Part shown: positions 1 to 8,703 of the stretch, in pieces | How the letters are laid out: every line of letters starts with the position of its first letter | Numbering within the stretch: position 1 is the first letter of the stretch | From: GCA-2709075 sp038146865 | GTDB lineage: Bacteria; Pseudomonadota; Alphaproteobacteria; MPNO01; UBA2964 | Direction of reading: 5' to 3' | Assembly: GCA_038146865.1 (NCBI GenBank) | Contig: JAYQSL010000007.1 | Coordinates: forward strand, 124,001-188,000 | DNA length: 64,000 bases | Notes under the pieces: model-generated | Seen by the model: only the letters and a program-made list of their open reading frames with translations | Database searches by the model: none | What the model was told of the DNA's origin: nothing | Program-made: the position numbers and the translations under genes

Positions 1-429
1 TGTTTCTTTTACTGGCGAAAACTGGATAAAACAAAAGAGACATTTATCGGCGAGTGGACACGAACGGGAGATACTCTTCGGTTTGATGAGGATGGATATT
101 TTTGGTTCTCGGGGCGATCTGATGATGTATTCAAGGTCAAAGGGCTTTGGGTATCGCCCATTGAGGTTGAAGCGGCGATTACTGAAGATGAAGCAGTTTT
201 GGAGGCTGCAGTCGTTTCTTTCGAAGACAAGGATGGGCTAACCAAACCAATTGCCTATGTTGTTCTTAATCCTGGACACGAGGCGACAGATGAACTTGCG
301 GCCCGTTTGCGATCTGGCGTCCAAAAGATTGGAGGATACAAAGTCCCAGAGCAAATCAAATTTGTGGACTCACTCCCTAGGACGACACTGATGAAGATTG
401 ATCGGCGAGCGCTTCGTTCCCCAGGATAA
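1..429 (+). CDS. Acyl/aryl-CoA ligase (AMP-binding), C-terminal part, cut by window edge
   Basis: The reading frame is open from base 1 to the TAA at 427-429, so this is the last 142 residues of a longer protein. It shows the hinge of the adenylate-forming ligase superfamily (TGD, then GRSDDVFKVKG and WVSPIEVEAAI) followed by the small C-terminal domain with a late lysine in PRTTLMKIDRR. The wording around WVSPIEVEA is closest to benzoate-CoA ligase relatives, which join an aromatic or short acid to coenzyme A using ATP. The usual glycine before the catalytic lysine (GK) is methionine here (MK). The substrate cannot be told from this fragment. The next gene is on the opposite strand and converges on it. 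Confidence 0.85.
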   Translation, partial: CFFYWRKLDKTKETFIGEWTRTGDTLRFDEDGYFWFSGRSDDVFKVKGLWVSPIEVEAAITEDEAVLEAAVVSFEDKDGLTKPIAYVVLNPGHEATDELAARLRSGVQKIGGYKVPEQIKFVDSLPRTTLMKIDRRALRSPG

Positions 430-531
430 TGCGTCACAATTGCTGCAACATGCTGAGTTTGGGCGAAGTTAGGCCTATGGAATCATTAAAAGAGTTTCTG
501 AACGCTCATATCTGTTTTTAATTTTACGGAT

Positions 532-1857
532 TTATATATTTTTTGTCTGTCTGTGTACCGGCATCCGAAGACCAAGAAGTTCGCGCAAGGTGCTTCCCTC
601 ATAGGCTTCGCGATAGATACCACGCGCTTGTAACTCGGGAACCACGAGATCGACAAATGCGTCAAATTCGTCAGGGAATAAAGAGGGAATAATATTAAAA
701 CCATCACAGGCCTGGTTAGAAAACCATTCTTGCATAATGTCGGCCACCATGTCAGGTGTTCCGACCAATACCATGTGTCCGCGCGCTGCGGCAAAGTGCT
801 GATAAAGCTGGCGCAGGGTCCACCTGTTTTTTCGGGCTAAATCGATCATTTGGCCCGATCTGGTTCCAACATCGTCAACCGCTTCTAATTTAGGTACTAA
901 AAGGTCAGGGTCCATTTTAGTGAAGTCATGCCCAACCCGGCGCGATAAAAATGCGAGCCCGTGATCCGGGTGGATTAGGTCTTGAAGCTCGTTAAATTTT
1001 CTTTCAGCTTCTTCCTTTGTTTCTGCGACGGTTACCGAAAGCCCAGGTAAGATTTTAAGGTCATCTGGTTGACGGCCATATTTCGAAAGCCGACTTTTAA
1101 CATCTCTGTAGAACTCCTGAGCCATTTCCATACTTTGGCTGGCCCCGAAAATTACGTCCGCAGATTTTGCCGCTAGCTCTCTTCCTGCATCTGAGGCACC
1201 TGCCTGGACAATTATCGGTCGTCCTTGTGGCGACCGGGGTACATTGAGAGGTCCTTCAACTTGAAAATGTTTTCCGCTGTGATTGAGCATGTGCATTTTA
1301 TCCCAGCTGAAGAATGTGCTCGTTTTTTTGTCCCTTATAAAAGCATCTTCCTCCCAGCTGTCCCAAAGACCTATTAGTACATCGACAAACTCATCAGCAA
1401 TTTCATACCTCTCTGGCTTGGGCTTATGCTCTGGTTGACTGTAATTTAGTGCTGAGCGTCCGTTGCCCGTGGTTACAATATTGACGCCAGAGCGTCCGCC
1501 GCAAATTAGGTCAAGCGTCGCAAATTGGCGCGCAACGGTATACGGGGCATCGAAACTTGTACTTTTCGTGCAAACCAACCCTATGTGACGGGTATGTGGG
1601 GCGAGGGCTGCTAATAGAGTGTATGGTTCTAACCAAGCGGAATAATGTTGGCGGTTCAAAGCGGAGTCTACGGTTGTCCAGGCGGTATGTGTATCCGCAG
1701 AGAAGAGCATATCAAAAAAGCCCCTCTCAGCTGTTTGCGCCATTTCGATAAATCGATCGAAATTTACATTAGCATCATCATGGGCATTTGGATGTCGCCA
1801 AGATGCAATGTGGTGCCCTGTCGGGCGAATGAATAAGCCTAATTTCATATGAGCCAT
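532..1857 (-). CDS. NtaA/DszA-family FMN-dependent monooxygenase (LLM class)
   Basis: This 441-residue protein has the full length and layout of the luciferase-like monooxygenases typified by nitrilotriacetate monooxygenase component A, SnaA and DszA. These are TIM barrels that use reduced FMN from a separate reductase to hydroxylate or desulfurise small substrates. Family signatures seen are ADTHTAW near residue 55, GGRSGVNIVTTGN near 118, the KPKPERYEIADEFVDVL stretch near 145, and GRPIIVQAGASDAGRELAA near 215. The start ATG at 1857 has an AGGG sequence about seven bases upstream; a second ATG three codons in is possible. No flavin reductase gene is adjacent. The substrate is unknown; the neighbouring CoA ligase and hydrolase hint at catabolism. 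Confidence 0.9.
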   Translation of the reverse strand: MAHMKLGLFIRPTGHHIASWRHPNAHDDANVNFDRFIEMAQTAERGFFDMLFSADTHTAWTTVDSALNRQHYSAWLEPYTLLAALAPHTRHIGLVCTKSTSFDAPYTVARQFATLDLICGGRSGVNIVTTGNGRSALNYSQPEHKPKPERYEIADEFVDVLIGLWDSWEEDAFIRDKKTSTFFSWDKMHMLNHSGKHFQVEGPLNVPRSPQGRPIIVQAGASDAGRELAAKSADVIFGASQSMEMAQEFYRDVKSRLSKYGRQPDDLKILPGLSVTVAETKEEAERKFNELQDLIHPDHGLAFLSRRVGHDFTKMDPDLLVPKLEAVDDVGTRSGQMIDLARKNRWTLRQLYQHFAAARGHMVLVGTPDMVADIMQEWFSNQACDGFNIIPSLFPDEFDAFVDLVVPELQARGIYREAYEGSTLRELLGLRMPVHRQTKNI

Positions 1858-1923
1858 AGATAAACCCTGACCTTGTTATCTTTGTAAATCAGCCGATTGA
1901 TGAAATTTTACTGATTAAGTCTA

Positions 1924-2946
1924 TCATAATTGGCTGTATCTTATGCACCCGTCATCGCAGAGTTCTTTTGAGAGCCTTCCCTCAAAAACGAGACGATTGG
2001 CATGTGCTAGGGCTTCACCCAGGGCAAACCCGAGTTGGTGTTCGTCCAATTCTCGATTGAAAATCGCGGGGATCATCTCCGTTCCCGTTGTCGGCTGTGC
2101 ACATGCCTGATAGGCGGCCTTTAGCCGGTCGTCATGATGTTCTTTTAGGCCATCTATCCGATCGTGAAGTCCATAAAAAGGCCGGTCATGAGAAGGTAAA
2201 ACAAGGGCGTCTTCCTGAACTTTTTTAAATTTTGAGAGGCTCGATAGATATAAACCAAGCGGATCTGCCTCTGGTTCATTACTTTGCACGGACACATTTG
2301 TGGAAATCCTTGGTAACACTTGATCTCCCGAGATTAAAAGATTCCGCTCTTCGCACCAGAGTGCTGCATGCTCTGGCGAATGTCCTGCTCCTGTAATGAC
2401 CTTCCAGTCATCCCCATTAATCTTTATTACGTCGCCATCCATAATCCTCACAAAATGATGAGGAAGGGGCGTTATAATTTTTGCAAAGTCAGGTCTCTTC
2501 GCTCTATATCCATCGACTGAATTTTGGGTCATCCCATGGGATCGATAGAATGTCATTCGCGCATCAATATCTGCGGTTGGCCCGCCAAATCGATTTAGTT
2601 GCGCCTGCATCCATTCGGAGTAGGTCATCCAAATTGATGCTTCAAATCGCTTCAAAAGCCACCCGGCCAAGGAAACGTGATCAGGATGGAAATGGGTAAC
2701 AATTATTCTGTTAATTTCTTTGCCATCGAGGAGTTCTTCAATGTATGAGGTCCAGTAATCCTTTGTCTCATCAGTATTAAAGCCTGTATCGACTAGGGTC
2801 CATCCATCCCTGTCTTTAAGCAACCACAGATTTATGTGGTTAAGAGCAAAGGGCAGTGGCATGCGCAACCAAAAAATACCTGGAGCAACTTCGTGAGCCT
2901 CTCCAAATTCTAGACCGGCAAATGGATACTCTGGCTTTTTTGGCAA
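1924..2946 (-). CDS. Metallo-beta-lactamase-fold hydrolase
   Basis: This 340-residue protein carries the metal-binding motif THFHPDH at residues 84-90, the preceding VDTGF aspartate near 53, a GAGHSPEH histidine near 190 and ISGDQ further on. Together these make a complete binuclear zinc site. The C-terminal third matches the helical region found in the glyoxalase II-like and thioesterase-like branch (LACTB2 type) rather than true beta-lactamases. A likely role is hydrolysis of a thioester or lactone, but no substrate can be inferred. It lies on the same strand as the flavin monooxygenase, 66 bases upstream of it, so the two may be co-transcribed. Confidence 0.87.
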   Translation of the reverse strand: MPKKPEYPFAGLEFGEAHEVAPGIFWLRMPLPFALNHINLWLLKDRDGWTLVDTGFNTDETKDYWTSYIEELLDGKEINRIIVTHFHPDHVSLAGWLLKRFEASIWMTYSEWMQAQLNRFGGPTADIDARMTFYRSHGMTQNSVDGYRAKRPDFAKIITPLPHHFVRIMDGDVIKINGDDWKVITGAGHSPEHAALWCEERNLLISGDQVLPRISTNVSVQSNEPEADPLGLYLSSLSKFKKVQEDALVLPSHDRPFYGLHDRIDGLKEHHDDRLKAAYQACAQPTTGTEMIPAIFNRELDEHQLGFALGEALAHANRLVFEGRLSKELCDDGCIRYSQL

Positions 2947-2989
2947 TTTAAGGCTCGTTCAACTAGAGATCTGACGTGTCTCTGGTCAA

Positions 2990-3655
2990 TTAGACATTCT
3001 GGTCTGTGTTGGCAGCCGGAGAATCCACTATCTGTGCCTCATCCAGATTATCATCCTGAGACCCGTCAAGTTTCGAGGTTTCGTCTGCGTCCGTAACCTG
3101 AGCCTGCTTCTTCTTTCGTTTTTCAGCCCTTTCTGCAGCTCTTCTTGCCTTTTCAATTTCGGTTGTCAGATCTTGGCGAGAGATTATCCCAAGTGCCACA
3201 GGGTCCTGAGCTTTGATATTGGCAATATTCCAATGCGTTCTATCGCGAACTGAGGTAATGGTGGACTTGGTGGTGCCGACGAGCCTCCCTATCTGGCCAT
3301 CTGTTAACTCTGGGAAATTGCGCACTAACCAAGCGATCGCATTTGGCCTGTCCTGGCGTTTTGATACCGGTGTATAGCGAGGTCCTTTGGTTCTGCCGCG
3401 AGGCCTTGGCACTTTTGCCTCTGAGAGCTGCAAAGCCTGCGTTGAGTCCTTGGAACAGCGCTCAATCTCTTCATGAGTTAGCTGACCCGCCGTGATTGGG
3501 TTGAGGCCGGTCATTCCTATAGCAACTTCACCATCGGCGATGCCCTTTACCTCCAATGGGTGTAAAGCGCAGAAGTCGCCAATCTGATCAAACGTCAAAG
3601 TGGTGTTATCTATGAGCCATACTGCTGTTGCCTTGGGCATCAGTACCTGTGACAT
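2990..3655 (-). CDS. trcR: DUF1013 transcription/cell-cycle regulator TrcR
   Basis: The 221-residue product matches the alphaproteobacterial DUF1013 family from its first residues (LMPKATAVWLIDNTTLTF, then FCALHPLEVKGIADGE) through the helix-turn-helix-like part (DGQIGRLVGTTKSTITSVR, near 118-137). In Caulobacter the family member TrcR associates with RNA polymerase and influences cell-cycle gene expression; a similar role here is inferred from homology. The last 45 or so residues are a lysine-rich segment (RAEKRKKKQ) followed by an acidic, probably disordered tail. It is followed downstream by the MBL hydrolase and preceded by the quinone oxidoreductase on the same strand. Confidence 0.88.
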   Translation of the reverse strand: MSQVLMPKATAVWLIDNTTLTFDQIGDFCALHPLEVKGIADGEVAIGMTGLNPITAGQLTHEEIERCSKDSTQALQLSEAKVPRPRGRTKGPRYTPVSKRQDRPNAIAWLVRNFPELTDGQIGRLVGTTKSTITSVRDRTHWNIANIKAQDPVALGIISRQDLTTEIEKARRAAERAEKRKKKQAQVTDADETSKLDGSQDDNLDEAQIVDSPAANTDQNV

Positions 3656-3761
3656 GTTTACTCCTTCACAACGAACTTTGTAAATTACTTATAGCATCTG
3701 ACTCCGATGATGCGGAGAGCATCAGAGCAGAGTGGAAACCATCCTATTTGAGGGAATTCCA

Positions 3762-4763
3762 TCAAACCGTTAACACGATTTTACCAATATGAGCGCTGCT
3801 GTCCATCAGTCTATGGGCCTTTGCCGCGTCTTTGAGAGGAAACTCTCTAAAAATTTTAGGTTCTATAATTTTTTTGTCTAACAACGGCCAAACTTCTTTC
3901 TCTAATTCGAGGGCAATTTTGGCTTTTTCAATTACGGGTCTAGCTCGAAGTGTTGAGCCTGTGAACATTAATTGCTTTACAAGGATCAAATGGACTGGAA
4001 TTTCAGCTTTAGTGCCTTTTTGGATCGCAATTTGAATTAATCGTCCGCCAAAAGATAACGCATTGAGATTTTTAGCAACGTAATCCCCGCCCACCATGTC
4101 GAGAATGACGTTGACACCAGCTCCACCTGTTTCCTGATGTACAGCGTCGAGAAAGTCTTCTTCTTTATAATTGATTGCTTTGTCGGCGCCGAGAGATTCA
4201 CATGCGGCGCATTTTTCGTCGGTTCCCGCGGTTGCAAAAACCTTTGCGCCCCGTGCTTTAGCAAGTTGGATGGCGGTGGTTCCAATCCCACTTGATCCGC
4301 CATGTATAAGTAGGGTCTCACCTTCTTGTAATTGGCCCCTCGTAAATACATTGTCCCATACCGTAAAAAAGGTTTCCGGAATCGCGGCGGTTTGAGCCAT
4401 TGTCAGAAGAGCGGGCTTCGGGAGACATAATTGTGCGGAAGCTGCACAAAATTCTGCATAGCCTCCGCCAGCGATCAAAGCGCAGACTTCTTCTCCCTCT
4501 GCTAGGTCTCTCACATCTTCCCCCAATGCGACCACAATTCCAGCAACTTCCAATCCAGGAATATCTGATGCTCCCCTTGGCGGTGGGTACTGGCCTTTTC
4601 GCTGCATAACATCAGGCCGGTTAACACCCGCTGCAAGTACCTTGAGCAAGACTTCGTCCTTATTAATTACCGGGATGTCACGTTCGGTGGGCACCAAAAC
4701 TTCTGGCCCTCCGGGTTCTTTAATTTCGATCGCGATCATTTTATCAGGTAAGGCAAATGACAT
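3762..4763 (-). CDS. NAD(P)H quinone oxidoreductase, zeta-crystallin/PIG3 type
   Basis: This 333-residue medium-chain reductase is full length for the zinc-free quinone oxidoreductase branch. The GroES-like N-terminal half begins with AIEIKEPGGPEVL and contains NRPDVMQRKGQYPPP. The Rossmann half has the nucleotide motif HGGSSGIGTTAIQLAKARG near 154-172 and lacks the structural-zinc cysteine cluster. The enzyme is expected to reduce quinones or enones with NADPH in the cytoplasm. The closest family resemblance is to PIG3/TP53I3-like proteins. It diverges from the DUF1192 gene, with about 95 bases between the starts in which promoters for both must lie. Confidence 0.92.
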   Translation of the reverse strand: MSFALPDKMIAIEIKEPGGPEVLVPTERDIPVINKDEVLLKVLAAGVNRPDVMQRKGQYPPPRGASDIPGLEVAGIVVALGEDVRDLAEGEEVCALIAGGGYAEFCAASAQLCLPKPALLTMAQTAAIPETFFTVWDNVFTRGQLQEGETLLIHGGSSGIGTTAIQLAKARGAKVFATAGTDEKCAACESLGADKAINYKEEDFLDAVHQETGGAGVNVILDMVGGDYVAKNLNALSFGGRLIQIAIQKGTKAEIPVHLILVKQLMFTGSTLRARPVIEKAKIALELEKEVWPLLDKKIIEPKIFREFPLKDAAKAHRLMDSSAHIGKIVLTV

Positions 4764-4857
4764 GATAGAACCTCAAAAAGGTTGCGTGATTTTTACTTAG
4801 GCGCAAAATTACTTTGTAACTTCTTTGCGGGTGATGACTAGAGGAATACAGTTGTAA

Positions 4858-5042
4858 ATGGAAGATGTGGATGATCTGCCCAGGCGACTGAAGACTTTGA
4901 GCCCAAAAATTTGGACGACCTGTCCCTTGATCAACTTGAACAGTACATCGAAGTGCTCTCATCTGAGATCGAACGGGTAAAACTTGAGATTGCTTCTAAA
5001 AATAGTGTGATGAAGGCAGCCGAGTCTGTTTTCAAAAAATAG
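4858..5042 (+). pseudogene. DUF1192 small protein, needs a -1 frame change to be read
   Basis: An ATG at 4858 with a GAGGA sequence at 4841-4845 opens a frame reading MEDVDDLPRRLKTLSPK, which then runs out of frame. From 4902 the -1 frame reads KNLDDLSLDQLEQYIEVL and onward to VFKK and a TAG at 5040-5042. Joined at 4902-4908 the product would be 61 residues and look like a complete alphaproteobacterial DUF1192 protein: acidic head, LDDLS, then a coiled coil. The junction C_CCA_AAA is an in-frame X_XXY_YYZ heptamer, and A5 at 4905-4909 is the likely site if one base is missing. It could be a sequence error, a real mutation or programmed slippage. The second frame has no ATG near its beginning, so it cannot start by itself. 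Function of the family is unknown. Confidence 0.7.
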
Positions 5043-5137
5043 CCTGAGCTTAATCATTTAGAAGTAGCTTCTACAAAAGTATTCTGTTGGAAGATATGAA
5101 ACTTTTTTGTCTTCCAGCGGTATAACCGTGGATTGGG

Positions 5138-5362
5138 CTATTTTAGGCCGAAACCTTCAAATTTCTTATTGAATTTAGCCACTTGTGTATCCTGGGTATT
5201 GATCCTCTGTGCTCCCCCAGTCCACGCTGGATGAGAATTAGGATCTATATCTAGTTTCATGGTGTCGCCGGCTTTGCCCCACGTTGAACGAGTTTGATAG
5301 CTCGTCCCATCGGTCATAACGACAGTGATCTCGTGATAATCTGGGTGGATATCTTGTTTCAT
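5138..5362 (-). CDS. rpmE: 50S ribosomal protein L31
   Basis: The 74-residue product begins MKQDIHPDYHEITVVMTDG and contains TWGKAGDTMKLDIDPNSHPAWTG, which is the L31 signature. It lacks the CxxC zinc ligands seen in many L31 proteins, as expected for the zinc-independent long-known alphaproteobacterial type. It is a component of the large ribosomal subunit at the intersubunit bridge region. It diverges from the ABC transporter at 5483 and faces the DUF1192 gene tail to tail. Confidence 0.97.
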   Translation of the reverse strand: MKQDIHPDYHEITVVMTDGTSYQTRSTWGKAGDTMKLDIDPNSHPAWTGGAQRINTQDTQVAKFNKKFEGFGLK

Positions 5363-5482
5363 CTCTTTCTCCGTCTCGGCGGTCTTTTACATCATAAGTA
5401 ATAAATAATGCAAGTATCCAAGATTGACGAAAATGATTACCAGTGGTTGTTACTCTTAACATTGATGCTGAAGGAAAAATAA

Positions 5483-7300
5483 TTGGCTAGGAGAGGTATT
5501 CAAAGTAGCGAGAGTATTTCGGGTGATAAAAGACCCTCGGGAAGTCTAGGAGCACTTCGGGGGATCTTACCTTACCTTTATCCTTATAAGCTGCAGATCT
5601 TCGGTGCGCTTATTTCACTTAGTATTGCGGCCGGAGCAGTCTTGGTTATGGGTGTTGGCCTCCGGACGTTGGTCGACAAAGGTTTCAGTTTGGGGGATGA
5701 AGCCTTACTTAATGAAGCTCTCTTGGCTCTTTTTGCAATTATAGCGATCCTCACTGCAGCCACATATGCACGTTTTTTTCTCGTTTCTTGGATTGGGGAA
5801 AAGGTGGTGGCTGATATCAGACGAGACGTCTTTAATCATGTTCTCTCGCTGAGCCCGAGTTTCTTTGAGTTTACTCGTACAGGAGAAGTGATGTCTCGAC
5901 TGACGACAGATACCACTCTCCTGCAATCAGTGGTTGGATCGCAAGTCTCAGTGGCACTTCGAAATTTATTACTTTTTCTTGGCGGCACCTCCATGCTCTT
6001 CATAACGAGTCCAAGGCTAACGGCATTTGTTTTTCTTGTAGTGCCTCTAGTAATCACTCCGATCATTTTATTTGGACGGAAGGTTAGGAAACTATCCCGT
6101 GCTAGTCAGGATAGAGTTGCTGACTTAGGCGCTTACATTGAAGAAACTCTCAATGCAGTAAGAACCGTTCAGGCTTTTAGTCATGAAAAGGTTGATATTT
6201 CTCGTTTCGGTGAAAGGATCGGGGTCTCTCTTGTCGCAGCTGTGGGTCGAATTCGAGCCAGAGCATTCTTAACAGCAACAGTGATGATGCTTGTTTTCAG
6301 TTCAGTTGGGGTAATTCTTTGGCTGGGTGGGCATGATGTTTTGTCAAACCGTATTACTCCTGGCGAGCTCTCGGCCTTTGTATTTTATGCGATTGTTGTT
6401 GCTGGTTCAGTAGGTGCGATTAGTGAAGTCATTGGTGATTTGCAGCGCGCAGCAGGAGCTAGTGAGCGGTTGTTGGAGCTCTTGTCCACAGAACCTGACT
6501 TAGGCACGCCGGCAAATCCTGTCCCTTTGCCCTCGCCGGTTCTTGGGCGTTTAGTTTTTGATAAAGTAAGTTTCACTTATCCGTCCCGCCCTGGATTCTC
6601 CGCAATAGAAGATTTCTCCCTGGTAATAGAACCAGGTGAAACAGTCGCACTAGTCGGTCCGTCAGGCGCGGGAAAATCGACCGTCATTCAACTCCTGATG
6701 CGGTTCTATGACCCTCAAAAAGGAATTATTTCGCTAGATGGCGTCGACTTGCGGCAAGGCGCAATAGATGAAATTCGAAAATCAATCGCAGTGGTACCAC
6801 AGGATCCAGTGATTTTCGCCGCAGATGCCTGGGAGAATATCGGTTATGGGCGCCCCGAAGCGCAAAAGGAAGAGATTTTATTGGCTGCAAAAGCGGCCGC
6901 AGCGGCCGATTTCCTTGATCCACTCCCCTCAGGTTTTTCGACTTTTTTAGGCGAGAAGGGTTTGCGTTTGTCTGGGGGGCAGCGGCAAAGGGTAGCGATT
7001 GCTAGGGCAATGCTAAGAGACGCCCCCGTCCTTCTGCTAGATGAAGCGACGTCGGCTCTCGATGCTGAGAGTGAGAGGGTTGTACAGCAAGCTTTTGAAA
7101 AGCTAATGAGAGGGCGCACCACTATTGTTGTCGCTCATCGTTTGGCAACGGTTTTACGGGCAGATCGAATTGTCGTCATGGATAAGGGCTGCATTGTAGC
7201 AATTGGTAAACATCAGGAACTGATAGAGCAAAGCGACCTTTACGCGAGGCTTGCTGCTTTGCAATTTGATGTGGAACTGCCGAAAAAAACCGAATTTTAA
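5483..7300 (+). CDS. MsbA-related ABC exporter, fused membrane and ATPase domains
   Basis: This 605-residue half-transporter has about six membrane segments in residues 30-310, then a nucleotide-binding domain. The Walker A GPSGAGKST is at 392-400, the Q-loop in VVPQDP, the signature LSGGQRQR from 496, Walker B LLLDEATSALD with the catalytic glutamate at 521, and the H-loop histidine at 552. It is expected to work as a homodimer exporting a lipid or hydrophobic compound. It resembles the MsbA-related family common in alphaproteobacteria rather than MsbA itself. The start is TTG at 5483, preceded by AAGGA at 5471-5475. Its 3' end converges on the OmpA-domain gene at 7326. Confidence 0.93.
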   Translation: MARRGIQSSESISGDKRPSGSLGALRGILPYLYPYKLQIFGALISLSIAAGAVLVMGVGLRTLVDKGFSLGDEALLNEALLALFAIIAILTAATYARFFLVSWIGEKVVADIRRDVFNHVLSLSPSFFEFTRTGEVMSRLTTDTTLLQSVVGSQVSVALRNLLLFLGGTSMLFITSPRLTAFVFLVVPLVITPIILFGRKVRKLSRASQDRVADLGAYIEETLNAVRTVQAFSHEKVDISRFGERIGVSLVAAVGRIRARAFLTATVMMLVFSSVGVILWLGGHDVLSNRITPGELSAFVFYAIVVAGSVGAISEVIGDLQRAAGASERLLELLSTEPDLGTPANPVPLPSPVLGRLVFDKVSFTYPSRPGFSAIEDFSLVIEPGETVALVGPSGAGKSTVIQLLMRFYDPQKGIISLDGVDLRQGAIDEIRKSIAVVPQDPVIFAADAWENIGYGRPEAQKEEILLAAKAAAAADFLDPLPSGFSTFLGEKGLRLSGGQRQRVAIARAMLRDAPVLLLDEATSALDAESERVVQQAFEKLMRGRTTIVVAHRLATVLRADRIVVMDKGCIVAIGKHQELIEQSDLYARLAALQFDVELPKKTEF

Positions 7301-7325
7301 CAGTTTATTGAGCTGTTATACATAA

Positions 7326-8684
7326 TTAGCGGTTCGTTAGCTTAAATTCTATCCGTCGATTCCTCTGCAGAGCTTCTTTGCTCGATGAATTTTCAATTGG
7401 ATGGAATTCTCCAAACCCGGCTGCAACGAGTCTTTCCGGCGGAAGGCCGTTTTGAATTAATAGCTTGATTACCGAGACGGCCCTGGCTGTTGAGAGTTCC
7501 CAGTTGGATCGAAATTCTCTATTTCTAATTGGTCGTCTGTCGGTGTGTCCATCTACTCGTAAAACCCAATCGAGGTTGGCAGGGATTTTTGCTCCAATTT
7601 CACTAAGCGTTTTTCCTAATTCAGCTATCTTTCTGCGGCCCACTGCTTTTATTTCACTAGACCCTGAACCAAATAGAATTTCTGATTGAAAAACGAACCT
7701 ATCTCCGACTATTCGAATATCACCACGATCTCCAATGACTTCACTCAATTTACCAAAAAATTCAGATCGATATCTAGCCAGTTCCTCTACTTTAGCTGCT
7801 AGTGCCGCATTAAGTCGTTTTCCAAGATTTATAATTTTCACTTGTTGTCTTTTGCTTTTCTCCTCGTAAGCCTCCAGGGCGGCTGAGATTTTTTCTAATT
7901 TTTGTCGAAGGGCAGCAATCTGTTGATTTAGAAGTTCAACCCTTGCCCGCTCGGTCGCTGACAGATTTTTTTCCTCCAACAGTCCTTTCTCCAAAGCACC
8001 AGCGCGAGTCTTCATTTGGCTTAGCAATAATTTGGTCTCTTTTAACTGCTTTTGCGCGAGCAAAGTACGTTCGGTCTCAGTGCTGAGTTTTGCCTCCAGT
8101 TCTTTCGATTTGTCTCTCAATGATGAGAGCTTTTTCTCGCTTAATTTTAAGGCGGTTGCGCTCAGGGAAACCTGATTTTCTAGTTTGGTACGTAATTTTT
8201 TTAGAGCCTCTATATCTCTTTGAAGCTGTTCAAGTTCTCCTAATTGCAACTTAATTTTTTCACGGTCGACTTCAATTTCCTTGTAAGAACTTGCAAGCTC
8301 TAAAGTTGTTTGATTCAGTTTAGTTTCAGATATCAACAATGCTTCAGCAAGTTTTTGCTTTTCTTGCTTAGACACAACCAGCTGATTTTTTAGCGCATCT
8401 CTCTCCGAGACGGTATTTTCTAGATCTATATCCAGTTGATTTATTTTTGATCTTAGCTCGGCGCTTTCTTTTTTTTCGATGGCAAGTAACTCAGATAGCT
8501 CAGCAACTTGCTGCGTCAGCCGACTTAAAGCTTGGTCTCGGCCCGAGAGGGTTTCTGTCAGAAAGTGTTGAGCAAGGGTAAACACCATCAATAAAAATAA
8601 AATGATGATCAAAAGAGTTGATATCGCGTCCACAAAGCCAGGCCAAATATTTGTAGGGGAATGACGTCTCATGTGAAGCTGCAA
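7326..8684 (-). CDS. MotB/TolR-like membrane protein with long coiled coil and OmpA peptidoglycan-binding domain
   Basis: The 452-residue protein has one N-terminal membrane segment (about 20-43) that starts FVDAISTLLII. The aspartate at residue 19 sits where MotB and TolR keep their proton-carrying aspartate. Residues 45-310 are almost continuous coiled coil rich in Lys, Glu and Leu. The C-terminal 130 residues form an OmpA/MotB domain with VDGHTDRRPI and FRSNWELSTARA, the peptidoglycan-contacting motifs. It therefore probably anchors to the inner membrane and clamps the wall. The partner gene just upstream on the same strand encodes a MotA/TolQ-like channel. Translation may start at the second methionine (MRRHSP, 8672). 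No flagellar gene is nearby, so a flagellar motor role is unlikely. Confidence 0.85.
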   Translation of the reverse strand: MQLHMRRHSPTNIWPGFVDAISTLLIIILFLLMVFTLAQHFLTETLSGRDQALSRLTQQVAELSELLAIEKKESAELRSKINQLDIDLENTVSERDALKNQLVVSKQEKQKLAEALLISETKLNQTTLELASSYKEIEVDREKIKLQLGELEQLQRDIEALKKLRTKLENQVSLSATALKLSEKKLSSLRDKSKELEAKLSTETERTLLAQKQLKETKLLLSQMKTRAGALEKGLLEEKNLSATERARVELLNQQIAALRQKLEKISAALEAYEEKSKRQQVKIINLGKRLNAALAAKVEELARYRSEFFGKLSEVIGDRGDIRIVGDRFVFQSEILFGSGSSEIKAVGRRKIAELGKTLSEIGAKIPANLDWVLRVDGHTDRRPIRNREFRSNWELSTARAVSVIKLLIQNGLPPERLVAAGFGEFHPIENSSSKEALQRNRRIEFKLTNR

Positions 8685-8703
8685 AGCGATAGTTTACTGG
8701 TGC

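Noticed and set aside
7298..7318. TAACAG/CTGTTA inverted repeat after the ABC transporter as a terminator
   Set aside because: The six-base AT-rich stem has no T tract and is too weak to call.
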